Assembly: GCA_013815385.1 (NCBI GenBank)
Contig: JACDGL010000008.1
Coordinates: 1-64,000, forward strand
Length of the DNA stretch: 64,000 bases
Reading direction: 5' to 3'
DNA from: Taibaiella sp.
GTDB lineage: Bacteria; Bacteroidota; Bacteroidia; Chitinophagales; Chitinophagaceae
Numbering within the stretch: the stretch's first letter is position 1; each line of letters starts with the position of its first letter. Below, in pieces: positions 56,338 to 64,000 of the stretch. Below the pieces are notes generated by a model, which was not told where the DNA came from, made no database searches, and was given only the letters and a program-made list of their open reading frames with translations. The position numbers and the translations under genes are program-made.

Positions 56338-58227
56338 TTGGCAACACCTGAAGAAATATTAAAGAAGTATTGGGGGCACCGGAGCTTCCGTCCCTTCCAG
56401 CGGGAAATAATAGAATGTGTACTCTCTAAAAAGGATACTCTTGCTTTGTTGCCTACAGGCGGTGGAAAATCGCTCTGCTACCAGATACCTGCATTAGGTA
56501 ACGATGGTTTTGCGCTGGTCATCTCCCCACTTATAGCATTAATGCACGACCAGGTAATGCAGCTAAAGGAGCTGGGCATACAAGCAGTGTACCTGCATGC
56601 AGGCATGCACTATAATGATGTAAAAAGAACACTTGAGAATATGCTGCATGGGCCATACAAGCTATTGTATGTATCTCCCGAAAGGTTGCAGACAGACCTG
56701 TTCAGGGAATATCTTCCGGAGTTTGATCTGAACCTGATTGCCGTTGACGAGGCGCATTGCATATCACAATGGGGTTACGATTTCAGGCCCGATTACCTCA
56801 AAATTGCTGATCTGAGAAGTGTGTTCCCTCATATACCGGTGCTGGCCCTTACCGCCTCGGCAACAACACCGGTGCAGGCAGATATTATTAAACACTTGCA
56901 ACTGGCAAAGCCACAGATATTTAAAGAATCATTTGCACGAAACAATCTTACTTACCAGGTCAGATACAGTGAAAATAAACCGGCAGATGCTGCAAAGGCT
57001 ATAGACCTGAACCAAAGCAGCATTATATACTGCCGGAGCCGCAGGCAAACCGAGAGCACTACCAGAATGCTGGGCCAGCACGGCATATTAGCCACTACTT
57101 ACCACGCTGGCATGCCCCGTGAAAAGCGTGAAGAAGCACAAACCGCATGGATGGAAGGTATTATAAAAGTTATTTGTGCTACCACCGCTTTCGGGATGGG
57201 AATAAACAAAGCAGATGTACGGATAGTATTGCACTACGATGCTCCTGAACATCTGGAGGCCTACTATCAGGAAGCAGGCCGCGCAGGCCGTGACGGTGCC
57301 CCGGCTAAGGCACTAACGCTCTATAATGCAACCGATATTAAGCGATTGCACGAAAGTACCGCACTCCAATACCCGGGAGAGGAATACCTGAAGCAGGTAT
57401 ACCAGGCAGTAGCGGAATACCTTCAGGTACCTGTTGGCAATACACCGGATAGATATTACGATTTTGACCTTACTGAATTTGCAGTAAGGTTCGGACTGAA
57501 AGCTACCAACGCCTCTTACGCATTGCGGTTGCTTCAGCAGGAAGGATTATGGACACTTACAGAATCTGTATTGCACCCGACTACTGTTCATTTTAATACC
57601 AGCAGGGATGTGCTGGACGGTCTGAAACGCTCTCACCCCGACCTTTCCTATACCGCCACATGGTTATTGAGATTATACAGCACTATCTTTCACTACCCCA
57701 CTCCGGTCAACCTGAAGGTTATCTCTAAACAAATGCGTTGCAAAGTACAAGAAGCAGAGGCATGGATAGAGCAACTGCATCGGTTGGAAGTATTGGAGTA
57801 CAATAAGCCGGGAGAAGGCCCGCAGTTATTCTTCCATCACCGCCGGGCAGACAGCAGGCACCTGCTGCTTGATATGGACCGTATAAGGATATTGCGTGAC
57901 CAGCATATAGCACGCACAGAAGCAATGATAAAATACCTGCAAAACACTACTATATGCCGTGAGCGTTTGCTGCTGGAATATTTTGGAGAGCAACCTGAAA
58001 CAGAATGTGGAAAGTGTGATGTATGTATCAGGCACAATGCAAAGCCATTAAGGACAGCAGACCTTAAAGCCCAATTATTTGCCGGAATTACAGAAAAAGG
58101 TATAGCATTGCAGGATATACTTAATAGCTTTCCGGATGTAATACACAAACAGGTATTGGCGTTGTTATCAGAATTGACGGATGAGGGTATCCTGGTACAC
58201 ACCAACCGACTGATCAGAAAGAAATAA
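56338..58227 (+). CDS. recQ: RecQ family ATP-dependent DNA helicase
   Basis: 629 residues. Start is TTG at 56338, since no ATG or GTG occurs before the conserved region and the frame is closed by a TAG just upstream. Walker A TGGGKSLCYQIPAL (K44), DEAH box at 137-140 (IAVDEAHCISQWGYDFRPDYL without the longer run), GFGMGINKADVRIVLHYD and QEAGRAGRDG arginine finger. Zinc cysteines C...C.KC..C in the RQC region (ICRERLL and ETECGKCDVC). No HRDC domain. Unwinds DNA in recombination repair. Confidence 0.93.
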   Translation: MATPEEILKKYWGHRSFRPFQREIIECVLSKKDTLALLPTGGGKSLCYQIPALGNDGFALVISPLIALMHDQVMQLKELGIQAVYLHAGMHYNDVKRTLENMLHGPYKLLYVSPERLQTDLFREYLPEFDLNLIAVDEAHCISQWGYDFRPDYLKIADLRSVFPHIPVLALTASATTPVQADIIKHLQLAKPQIFKESFARNNLTYQVRYSENKPADAAKAIDLNQSSIIYCRSRRQTESTTRMLGQHGILATTYHAGMPREKREEAQTAWMEGIIKVICATTAFGMGINKADVRIVLHYDAPEHLEAYYQEAGRAGRDGAPAKALTLYNATDIKRLHESTALQYPGEEYLKQVYQAVAEYLQVPVGNTPDRYYDFDLTEFAVRFGLKATNASYALRLLQQEGLWTLTESVLHPTTVHFNTSRDVLDGLKRSHPDLSYTATWLLRLYSTIFHYPTPVNLKVISKQMRCKVQEAEAWIEQLHRLEVLEYNKPGEGPQLFFHHRRADSRHLLLDMDRIRILRDQHIARTEAMIKYLQNTTICRERLLLEYFGEQPETECGKCDVCIRHNAKPLRTADLKAQLFAGITEKGIALQDILNSFPDVIHKQVLALLSELTDEGILVHTNRLIRKK

Positions 58228-58248
58228 TACTCACCTATTTATTACCGA

Positions 58249-59262
58249 ATGAATAATAAGATCCGCTTCGCCATCATAGGATATGGCAATATAGGCCGCA
58301 GGCATGCAGAGCACATTATCAACAATGCTGACACTGAGTTGGTAGCCGTGTGTGATATCAATAATGGTGTACAAGAAGCACTCCCTGGCTATGTCACCTT
58401 TTATGAAGATGTGGATAATATGCTTGCCCATGTAGTAGCTGATGTAGTATGTATCTGTACGCCTAATTATCTTCATGCGTTGCATACAGTGGCTGCACTA
58501 CAGCAGGGAATGCATGCAGTTGTTGAAAAACCAATGGCGCTGAGTGTGGCGGAATGTAACCACATGATAGCTGCTGCAGAAAAGACTGGTAAAACCATAT
58601 TTGCGGTAAAGCAAAACCGGTATAATCCACCGGTACAGGAAGTAAAGAAGTTAATCGACAATAAAGAGATCGGTAATATATATATGCTGCAGGTAAACTG
58701 CTTCTGGAACCGTGGCGATGCTTACTATGCAGAGAGTAGCTGGCGGGGCAAAAAAGATAAAGATGGTGGCTGCCTTTTTACCCAGTTCAGCCATTTTGTG
58801 GATATTATGTATTACCTGAATGGTAAAATAGCCAATGCCACAGGCAGCATACATAATTATGCACACCGGCATAATACCGAAGTAGAGGATAGCGGCAGCT
58901 TTATATTGATCGCTGAGAATGGGAGCACAATCAGCTTCAACTTTACAACTTGCGCCTACGAATGCAATATGGAAGGCTCTATAACCATACTAGCCGAAAA
59001 GGGAACTTTAAAGATAGGCGGGCAATACCTGAATACAATAGAATACCAGCACCTTGATGGTAAGTACCTGCCACAGATAAATATATCGGCAAGGGCTAAC
59101 GATTATGGGCTATATCAGGGTTCTATGAGCAACCACGATATGGTAATACAAAATGTTGTGGATGTACTCCATCATGGCCATCCAGTAATGACAAGCGCCG
59201 AAGAAGGACGTGAAGTAGTGCGCATCATAGAGCAGATGTATGCAGGTGCAAAGAAATTATAA
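58249..59262 (+). CDS. Gfo/Idh/MocA family oxidoreductase (WbpB/WlbA-like)
   Basis: 337 residues. NAD-binding Rossmann fold FAIIGYGNIGRRHAEHI at the N-terminus, EKPMALSVAEC (catalytic K), KQNRYNPPVQEVKKL and DGGCLFTQFSHFVD, the last characteristic of UDP-N-acetylglucosamine-uronate 3-dehydrogenases such as WlbA. Those make precursors of diacetylated uronic acids in surface polysaccharides; the usual partner genes (aminotransferase, acetyltransferase) are absent nearby, so the assignment is tentative. Starts 21 bases after recQ. Confidence 0.8.
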   Translation: MNNKIRFAIIGYGNIGRRHAEHIINNADTELVAVCDINNGVQEALPGYVTFYEDVDNMLAHVVADVVCICTPNYLHALHTVAALQQGMHAVVEKPMALSVAECNHMIAAAEKTGKTIFAVKQNRYNPPVQEVKKLIDNKEIGNIYMLQVNCFWNRGDAYYAESSWRGKKDKDGGCLFTQFSHFVDIMYYLNGKIANATGSIHNYAHRHNTEVEDSGSFILIAENGSTISFNFTTCAYECNMEGSITILAEKGTLKIGGQYLNTIEYQHLDGKYLPQINISARANDYGLYQGSMSNHDMVIQNVVDVLHHGHPVMTSAEEGREVVRIIEQMYAGAKKL

Positions 59263-59496
59263 AATAAACAACAGCCTGAATGTGATAAGGATACCATTAT
59301 CGTCTGTTATATATCCGGCGTTATCCATTTCTTTTAGTACTTCTTCAAGCTGTTCTGTAGTAACATTAGGTATGTTTAATATCAGTTCTTTTCTATCCGT
59401 CATTACCAATCGGTCTATACTCTTCGCTTTTATAAAAGGCATATATTGCTTTTGCAAAAAAGCGCGTATAGCTTTAACAACCTCTTCATTTGGCAT
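59257..59496 (-). CDS. Short conserved-looking hypothetical protein
   Basis: 79 residues, mostly helical and acidic (MPNEEVVKAIRAFLQKQ, TTEQLEEVLKEMDNAGYI), ATG start at 59496. Its last six bases overlap the end of the Gfo/Idh gene on the other strand. A minus-strand TAAATTTG lies at 59558-59565. No family recognised. It could be spurious. Confidence 0.4.
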   Translation of the reverse strand: MPNEEVVKAIRAFLQKQYMPFIKAKSIDRLVMTDRKELILNIPNVTTEQLEEVLKEMDNAGYITDDNGILITFRLLFIL

Positions 59497-59590
59497 ATTC
59501 TGTATTTTAGCATCTGTACTAATAGGTGTAATATAAGTTGTACTCTGTATAGCGGCACAAATTTATTAGCATGATCAGATCAACCTCTGC

Positions 59591-60553
59591 ATGATGGAAA
59601 AAAGACAAATAGGCCATTCCTCACTTCGAATTGCCCCTTGGGTATTGGGTGGTAATGTATTTGGCTGGACGGCAGACGAAAAGACATCTCATGCTATATT
59701 GGATGAGTTTGTAGCCGCTGAATTCAATTGTATTGATACGGCAAATGTCTATTCTCGCTGGAAAGCAGGAAATAAAGGTGGCGAATCAGAAACTATAATC
59801 GGTAACTGGCTGAAGAAAACCGGCAAAAGAAGCGATGTAATTATTGCCACAAAAGTGGGTATGGAAATGGGGGCTGACAAAAAAGGATTGAAAAGAAACT
59901 ACATAATACAGGAAGTGGAAGCCTCATTAAAAAGATTGCAAACAGACTATATAGACCTTTATTTCAGTCATCAGGATGATTTCGATACTCCTCTTCTGGA
60001 AACATTGGATACATATGCTACGCTTATTAAAGAAGGTAAGGTAAGGGCCATAGGCGCCTCTAACTTTAGCCCAGATCGGCTAACAGAGTCATTAATACTC
60101 TCTATGAAATATGATTATCCGCGCTACGAATGCCTTCAGCCGGAGTATAATCTATACGAACGTTCAGGATTTGAAAAAGAGCTTCAGGAAATTTGCATTG
60201 ATAAGCAGATAGGTGTAGTTCCCTATTATTCACTGGCAAGTGGTTTCCTGACAGGCAAATACCGCACAGAAAAAGACTTTGAAAAAAGTGCTCGCAGCGG
60301 TGGTGTGAAAAGATTCATGAATGATAAGGGCAACAGGATACTTGCCACTCTTGACGAAGTTGCGGTGCTGCATAATGCCACTCCGGCACAAATAGCGCTG
60401 GCCTGGCTATTGGTGCAGCCAGGTATTACCGCGCCTATTGCAAGCGTATCTAAGCCCGAACAAGTACAGGAACTGGCAAAGGCAGCCACATTAATACTGG
60501 ATATAACTACTATAGCAAAACTAAATGCCGCCGGCAAACCTGTTCATGCGTAA
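59591..60553 (+). CDS. Aldo/keto reductase
   Basis: 320 residues (ATG at 59591; another ATG at 59594). TIM barrel with the tetrad D49 and Y54 (IDTANVYS), K88 (IATKVG) and H127 (FSHQDD). NADPH-linked reductase of aldehydes or ketones; it lacks the substrate-specific tail of characterised enzymes. The next gene starts eight bases inside its end. Confidence 0.92.
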   Translation: MMEKRQIGHSSLRIAPWVLGGNVFGWTADEKTSHAILDEFVAAEFNCIDTANVYSRWKAGNKGGESETIIGNWLKKTGKRSDVIIATKVGMEMGADKKGLKRNYIIQEVEASLKRLQTDYIDLYFSHQDDFDTPLLETLDTYATLIKEGKVRAIGASNFSPDRLTESLILSMKYDYPRYECLQPEYNLYERSGFEKELQEICIDKQIGVVPYYSLASGFLTGKYRTEKDFEKSARSGGVKRFMNDKGNRILATLDEVAVLHNATPAQIALAWLLVQPGITAPIASVSKPEQVQELAKAATLILDITTIAKLNAAGKPVHA

Positions 60554-60986
60554 CACAAAACACATTATTATCGTTTTATTACTTCTTTCTATTCTGGCTA
60601 TTAATGCAAAGGCACAGTCAATTGATGCTATTGACCAGGATTATAATAAATGTAAGATCGAACATAATACAGCACCTGGGATGTCCCAATGCGCTTATGT
60701 TGCATATGGCAAATGGGACAGCGAGATGAACAGGAACTATCAGAGGATACTTAAATTATTAAAAAAACCTGCTGATAAATCGTTATTTACTACAGCGCAG
60801 AATTCCTGGAAAACTTTTAGGGATGCGGAGTTTGCCGCTTACAACAGTATGTTCAATCGTCCTGGTGATAAATGGACCATACTTCGATTAGAAAGCAGGA
60901 TAAATATCGTGCGTGTTCGCACCCTGCAACTTTACCAGTATTATGATTCCCTGAAAAATATAAGTAAGGAGTTAAGTAAGAAGTAG
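60546..60986 (+). CDS. LprI-like lysozyme-inhibitor family protein (DUF1311)
   Basis: 146 residues from the ATG at 60546, chosen because it heads the signal peptide MRNTKHIIIVLLLLSILAINA. It shows the LprI/DUF1311 pattern: CKIEHNTAPGMSQCAYVAY, DSEMNRNYQRILKLL, QNSWKTFRDAEFAAYNSMF. Some members inhibit lysozyme; others are unstudied. Cysteines in MSQC and KCKIE are conserved in the family. Start overlaps the aldo/keto reductase end (ATGCGTAA). Confidence 0.82.
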   Translation: MRNTKHIIIVLLLLSILAINAKAQSIDAIDQDYNKCKIEHNTAPGMSQCAYVAYGKWDSEMNRNYQRILKLLKKPADKSLFTTAQNSWKTFRDAEFAAYNSMFNRPGDKWTILRLESRINIVRVRTLQLYQYYDSLKNISKELSKK

Positions 60987-61054
60987 AGCGATTCAATTTT
61001 ATTTGAATATAGGCTGTTCGCAAGGCTATTGATAAAAAATACAGGCAATATCAA

Positions 61055-61062
61055 TAACTTTG
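61055..61062 (+). promoter_or_regulatory. Putative -7 element for dgkA
   Basis: TAACTTTG matches TAnnTTTG and lies 15 bases before the ATG at 61078. A TTG is present upstream (61029-61031) but at 23 bases, slightly wide. Confidence 0.35.
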
Positions 61063-61077
61063 CATCCTACTATAGTT

Positions 61078-61449
61078 ATGCCGGGATTTATAAAAAATGT
61101 ACAATTCGCTTCACATGGCATTCGCGTATTCTTTAAAACAGAAAAGAATGGCAAAATCCAGGGCATTATCGCTGTTCTGGTAATAATAAGTGGTATTTTC
61201 CTTAAGATTTCCCGTACCGAATGGCTTTTTATTCTCGGTTTTATTGCAATGATCATCAGCCTCGAGATGCTCAATTCTGCTATAGAAAAAATATGCAACA
61301 TGATAAGTGCTGAGTATCATCCGCAGATCAAGATCATCAAAGACATAAGCGCAGCGGCAGTTTTATTTGCAGCGGTCATTGCAGCGGTAGCAGGACTCAT
61401 CATTTTTATACCATACCTATTGCCTCTTATTAATGGTAGAACCATTTAA
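61078..61449 (+). CDS. dgkA: Diacylglycerol/undecaprenol kinase family membrane protein
   Basis: 123 residues from the ATG at 61078; an in-frame TTG at 61060 is unlikely. Three membrane helices (about 32-50, 53-71 and 95-115) and the active-site EMLNSAIEKICN motif of the DgkA family (E residues at the glutamate pair) in the second helix. These kinases phosphorylate diacylglycerol or undecaprenol. Next gene, 26 bases downstream, is a phosphatase-like membrane protein; together they could control a lipid phosphate level. Confidence 0.9.
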   Translation: MPGFIKNVQFASHGIRVFFKTEKNGKIQGIIAVLVIISGIFLKISRTEWLFILGFIAMIISLEMLNSAIEKICNMISAEYHPQIKIIKDISAAAVLFAAVIAAVAGLIIFIPYLLPLINGRTI

Positions 61450-61475
61450 TTGCAAACAAATATTATCTTAGGGCA

Positions 61476-62546
61476 ATGAAGAAGCTCATCGTCTTTGCGA
61501 TGTTATGGATATGCTGGGGATATGCATTAGGAACGCTTATTCTACTCGGGCCGCTTAGGCAATTAATAGATTTTGTACGTACCAAATCATGGACTTATGA
61601 GCAGGAGCGCATTGTGGCGCTAAGTACCATAGGTGTACTAATAGTTATATCCTTTCTGTTTGCATTATTGTTTACACGCATCTTCATGTCCAGTTTTAGC
61701 TTTGTGGTTAAGACTTTGATAGTTGCCATTCCACTTGCATGCACAGCAATGTCAATTTTCTTGTTCCTTCACCCCGCTTATATAGATAGGAATACCCCCA
61801 TAACTAAGGTGAATTACCAGTTCACTATCGGCCCCTATCCTGATCTGGAAAAGATGGAGCAATTAAAAAAAGAGGGCTATACAGCTATCATTTCACTGCT
61901 GCACCCTGCTATTATACCATTTGAACCCAAGCTGATTAGTGAAGAGACCGAAAATGCCCAGTCTGCGGGTATACAAATGATAAATATACCCTTACTACCA
62001 TGGATAGCTGAAAATGAAGATGCTATAGAACGCATACGCGAATTGGTAAGGACAGGAAAGGGTAAGTACTATATACATTGCTATCTGGGAAGGGATAGGG
62101 CAAACGTCGTAAAGCGCATAATATTGCAGGAAAGCAAAGCTCCTATATATGTAGATAAGGAGATAATACTGCCTTCTATTAATAATCTGACTGATTTTGA
62201 ACGGGGACCTATTTACCGCTTAGATCTGCAGTACGACTATCTTACCCCTATGCCTACAAAAGAGGAATATATCACTTATATAGTAGCGGCCAACTTCCAG
62301 GAGATAGTAGCCCTTTGCGATACCAGCGATGACCAGATAAGTGAACAGTATAAGAACGAGAAAAAATGGCTTGCCACTTATAAGATCCCTTACAAGCAAT
62401 TTTTTATTAATGAAAGAACAAGTGAAAACACACTCAAAACAATAGCGCATTCCATTAAAGGTCTGTCAAAGCCTTTTCTGGTGCATGTATACAATACAAA
62501 AGATCCTATTACCAGGTCTTTCATGAAGGCTTATATGGAAAATTGA
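61476..62546 (+). CDS. Membrane protein with tandem protein-tyrosine-phosphatase-like domains
   Basis: 356 residues. Two or three membrane helices in the first 100 residues. Then a PTP/dual-specificity fold (about 110-230): the P-loop IHCYLGRDRANVV has HC(x)5R with C202 and R208. A second unit (about 260-356) has a similar arrangement but the P-loop reads LVHVYNTKDPITR, where the catalytic cysteine is valine. So one active and one degenerate phosphatase-like domain. Such proteins may act on phosphoinositide or phosphatidylglycerophosphate-like lipids, or on tyrosine. Adjacent to dgkA, supporting a lipid role (inference). Confidence 0.7.
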   Translation: MKKLIVFAMLWICWGYALGTLILLGPLRQLIDFVRTKSWTYEQERIVALSTIGVLIVISFLFALLFTRIFMSSFSFVVKTLIVAIPLACTAMSIFLFLHPAYIDRNTPITKVNYQFTIGPYPDLEKMEQLKKEGYTAIISLLHPAIIPFEPKLISEETENAQSAGIQMINIPLLPWIAENEDAIERIRELVRTGKGKYYIHCYLGRDRANVVKRIILQESKAPIYVDKEIILPSINNLTDFERGPIYRLDLQYDYLTPMPTKEEYITYIVAANFQEIVALCDTSDDQISEQYKNEKKWLATYKIPYKQFFINERTSENTLKTIAHSIKGLSKPFLVHVYNTKDPITRSFMKAYMEN

Positions 62547-62584
62547 TCTATCGTATAAGACCTGCTTAAAATTTAGCAATTAAA

Positions 62585-62613
62585 AAAGCCGCGTGGATGT
62601 ACCACGCGGCTTT
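62585..62613. terminator. Terminator between the phosphatase-like gene and rpoD
   Basis: Perfect 12-bp stem AAAGCCGCGTGG / CCACGCGGCTTT (loop ATGTA) with an A run before and T run after, serving both convergent genes. Confidence 0.85.
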
Positions 62614-62631
62614 ATATTTAATTATATTTAT

Positions 62632-63489
62632 TTAACCCAGATAAACTTTTAAGGCATTGCTGTAGCGGGCTTTCTGTAGCCGTTTTATAGCACGCTCCTT
62701 TATCTGGCGTATGCGTTCTTTGGTAAGGTCATATTTATCACCTATTTCTTCTATGCTCGGTCCGTTATCGCCTTCCAGCCCAAAGTATGCGGCCAGTATT
62801 TCAGCTTCGCGGGTGCTTAAAGATTTCAGTATCCTGCGTATTTCTGCACGTAGTGAATCTTTCATTACATCCTCATCTGTATCAGCGCTACCCTGTAGCA
62901 GGTCGCCCATGGCTACATCTTCTGCCTCGTGTACGGGTGCATCAAGTGAAGTATGACGTGAGTTACTGGTAAATATATTAGTTACCTCAGTTTCACTCAT
63001 TTCCAGTATTTCAGCCAGTTCCTCGGTCGATGGTTCGCGTTCATGGGCCTGTTCAAAGGCTATGAATGCTTTGTTGGCTTTATTATAGGTCCCTATCTTG
63101 TTTTGTGGCAGGCGTACCAAACGGCCCTGTTCTGCCAGAGCCTGCAATATTGACTGGCGTATCCACCATACTGCATAAGAGATAAATTTAAACCCCTTTG
63201 TTTCATCAAAGCGCTGGGCAGCTTTTATAAGACCAAGGTTACCTTCATTGATAAGGTCACTAAGGGAAAGTCCCTGGTGTTGGTACTGCTTTGCTACTGA
63301 TACTACGAAACGAAGATTGGCCTTTACCAGTTTTTCTAATGCACGCTGGTCACCCATGTGTATCTTCTGTGCCAGAGTAGTTTCTTCCTCAGGAGATATC
63401 ATGGAAATTTTACTGATCTCCTGAAGGTATTTTTCTACCGCCTGGGAATCGCGATTGGTAATTTGGGTGGCAATTTTCAGCTGCCTCAT
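62632..63489 (-). CDS. rpoD: Primary RNA polymerase sigma factor
   Basis: 285 residues, the short Bacteroidota form of RpoD/SigA without region 1.1 and most non-conserved insertions. Region 1.2/2 with NLRFVVSVAKQYQHQGLSL and the region 2.4 FKFISYAVWWIRQSI; region 3 RLVRLPQNKIGTYNKANKAF; region 4.2 helix-turn-helix DLTKERIRQIKERAIKRLQ near the C-terminus. It recognises the TTTG/TAnnTTTG promoters seen elsewhere in this window (inference from the phylum). The stop codon is about 20 bases from the terminator. Confidence 0.95.
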   Translation of the reverse strand: MRQLKIATQITNRDSQAVEKYLQEISKISMISPEEETTLAQKIHMGDQRALEKLVKANLRFVVSVAKQYQHQGLSLSDLINEGNLGLIKAAQRFDETKGFKFISYAVWWIRQSILQALAEQGRLVRLPQNKIGTYNKANKAFIAFEQAHEREPSTEELAEILEMSETEVTNIFTSNSRHTSLDAPVHEAEDVAMGDLLQGSADTDEDVMKDSLRAEIRRILKSLSTREAEILAAYFGLEGDNGPSIEEIGDKYDLTKERIRQIKERAIKRLQKARYSNALKVYLG

Positions 63490-63792
63490 AATGGAAAATA
63501 TTTAATTTATTAATTACACAAATAATAGACGGCTAAAATCCAAAAAAGGTTAGTGCCGGGGTATCCTACCATATATAACACAAAATACGTTCCACAAAAG
63601 TGGGGAAATAGCAGATATTGACTGATAAACGGGCATCTGCGCTATTATATTGCATTCTATGGTTATGGATAGAACTTATAGTGGTATAAACAGTATTAAT
63701 TTACGGGTATAATCCTGAAAGAGCTTGCAAAATTAATCCAACTATGTCAAAATTGCTACCTTTGTGGCATCAATTCTCTCTATTTTAACATT
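63490..63792. other. Divergent intergenic region between rpoD and the acyl-CoA dehydrogenase
   Basis: About 300 bases with no gene. It must hold promoters for both directions. The only clear box is TACCTTTG at 63757-63764 on the plus strand, about 28 bases before the next start codon. Nothing structured or repeated was seen otherwise. Confidence 0.5.
63757..63764 (+). promoter_or_regulatory. Putative -7 element for the acyl-CoA dehydrogenase
   Basis: TACCTTTG, the same sequence as before citrate synthase and uppS. No -33 box at ideal spacing. Confidence 0.4.
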
Positions 63793-64000
63793 ATGTATAA
63801 AGATCTATACCAGCATCCTGATTACTTCCTTGTAGATGAGCTGTTAACGGATGAACAAAAATTAATACGCGACACTATACGCGCATATGTAAAAAAAGAT
63901 ATTTCTCCTATAATTGAAGATTACGCTCAACGGGCTGAATTTCCTAAGCAGGTAATAATGCAGCTGGGCGACCTGGGATGTTTTGGGCCATTTATACCTC
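63793..64000 (+). CDS. Acyl-CoA dehydrogenase, N-terminal part (cut by window end)
   Basis: Only 69 codons are visible, from the ATG at 63793 to the edge. The sequence (FLVDELLTDEQKLIRDTIR, then EFPKQVIMQLGDLGCFGP) is the N-terminal helical domain of acyl-CoA dehydrogenases, closest in look to glutaryl-CoA dehydrogenase. The FAD-binding and catalytic parts lie outside the window, so the substrate cannot be judged. Confidence 0.75.
   Translation, partial: MYKDLYQHPDYFLVDELLTDEQKLIRDTIRAYVKKDISPIIEDYAQRAEFPKQVIMQLGDLGCFGPFIP

Noticed and set aside
1-64000. CRISPR array, insertion sequence or prophage
   Set aside because: No regularly spaced repeats, transposase, integrase or phage structural genes were found in any frame.

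Overview
The window looks like chromosomal DNA of a Bacteroidota bacterium, probably from the Chitinophagales/Sphingobacteriales side. The signs are: several secreted proteins ending in type A or type B type-IX-secretion (T9SS) sorting domains; a short 285-residue primary sigma factor without region 1.1; gene starts with almost no Shine-Dalgarno sequences; repeated -7 promoter elements of the form TAnnTTTG; a eukaryote-like citrate synthase; and families typical of the phylum (DUF2851, DUF1684, BamA followed by two Skp-like chaperones, SBBP-repeat proteins). Base composition was judged by eye, not computed. Genus is not determinable from the sequence alone.

Layout. 0-9 kb: tRNA-Lys, a TonB-dependent receptor, rpe and a TPR lipoprotein on the minus strand; then citrate synthase, a deoxyhypusine-synthase-like protein lacking the catalytic lysine, and a T9SS type B surface protein on the plus strand. 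9.0-9.8 kb is a gene-free stretch with a repeated element. 9.8-14.4 kb is an envelope-biogenesis cluster (uppS, bamA, two ompH/skp genes). 14.4-24.7 kb, mostly minus strand: DUF1684, lysS, a YCF48-like lipoprotein, a GT39-like membrane protein, a GT61 enzyme, a multi-PAS sensor gene split by a frameshift, a sterol-desaturase-family protein and frr, with tRNA-Arg and an EVE-domain gene on the plus strand. 24.7-35.3 kb: a second copy of the repeat, a stress-protein-like gene, an acyltransferase plus two paralogous OmpA lipid/peptidoglycan-type proteins, NAT, lipA, OsmC, DUF2851, pyrF and an arylsulfotransferase-like lipoprotein.

35.5-46.8 kb: an SBBP-repeat T9SS protein, one long polypeptide that joins GH18-like, NodB deacetylase and GT2 synthase domains (an exopolysaccharide machine in one chain), then a minus-strand run of S9 peptidase, YihY, a cytochrome c/copper monooxygenase lipoprotein and a redoxin. 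46.9-54.7 kb: small genes (clpS, TrmH-like methyltransferase, VOC), an AT-rich accessory-looking patch with a PD-(D/E)XK-like unknown and a thioredoxin relic, and two large T9SS cargo proteins (BNR repeats; GH30-like glycosidase). 54.7-64 kb: ilvE, an unknown gene coupled to recQ, a Gfo/Idh/MocA sugar dehydrogenase, an aldo/keto reductase with an LprI-like gene, dgkA next to a membrane protein with two phosphatase-like domains, the primary sigma factor rpoD and the start of an acyl-CoA dehydrogenase.

Most of the window is ordinary core chromosome. No phage, transposase, CRISPR array or rRNA operon was seen. The observations most worth a second look are the DgkA/tandem phosphatase pair, the three-domain polysaccharide protein, the lysine-less deoxyhypusine-synthase homologue, the cytochrome-linked copper monooxygenase, the 49-50.6 kb patch and the GGAAGTTTG repeat family.
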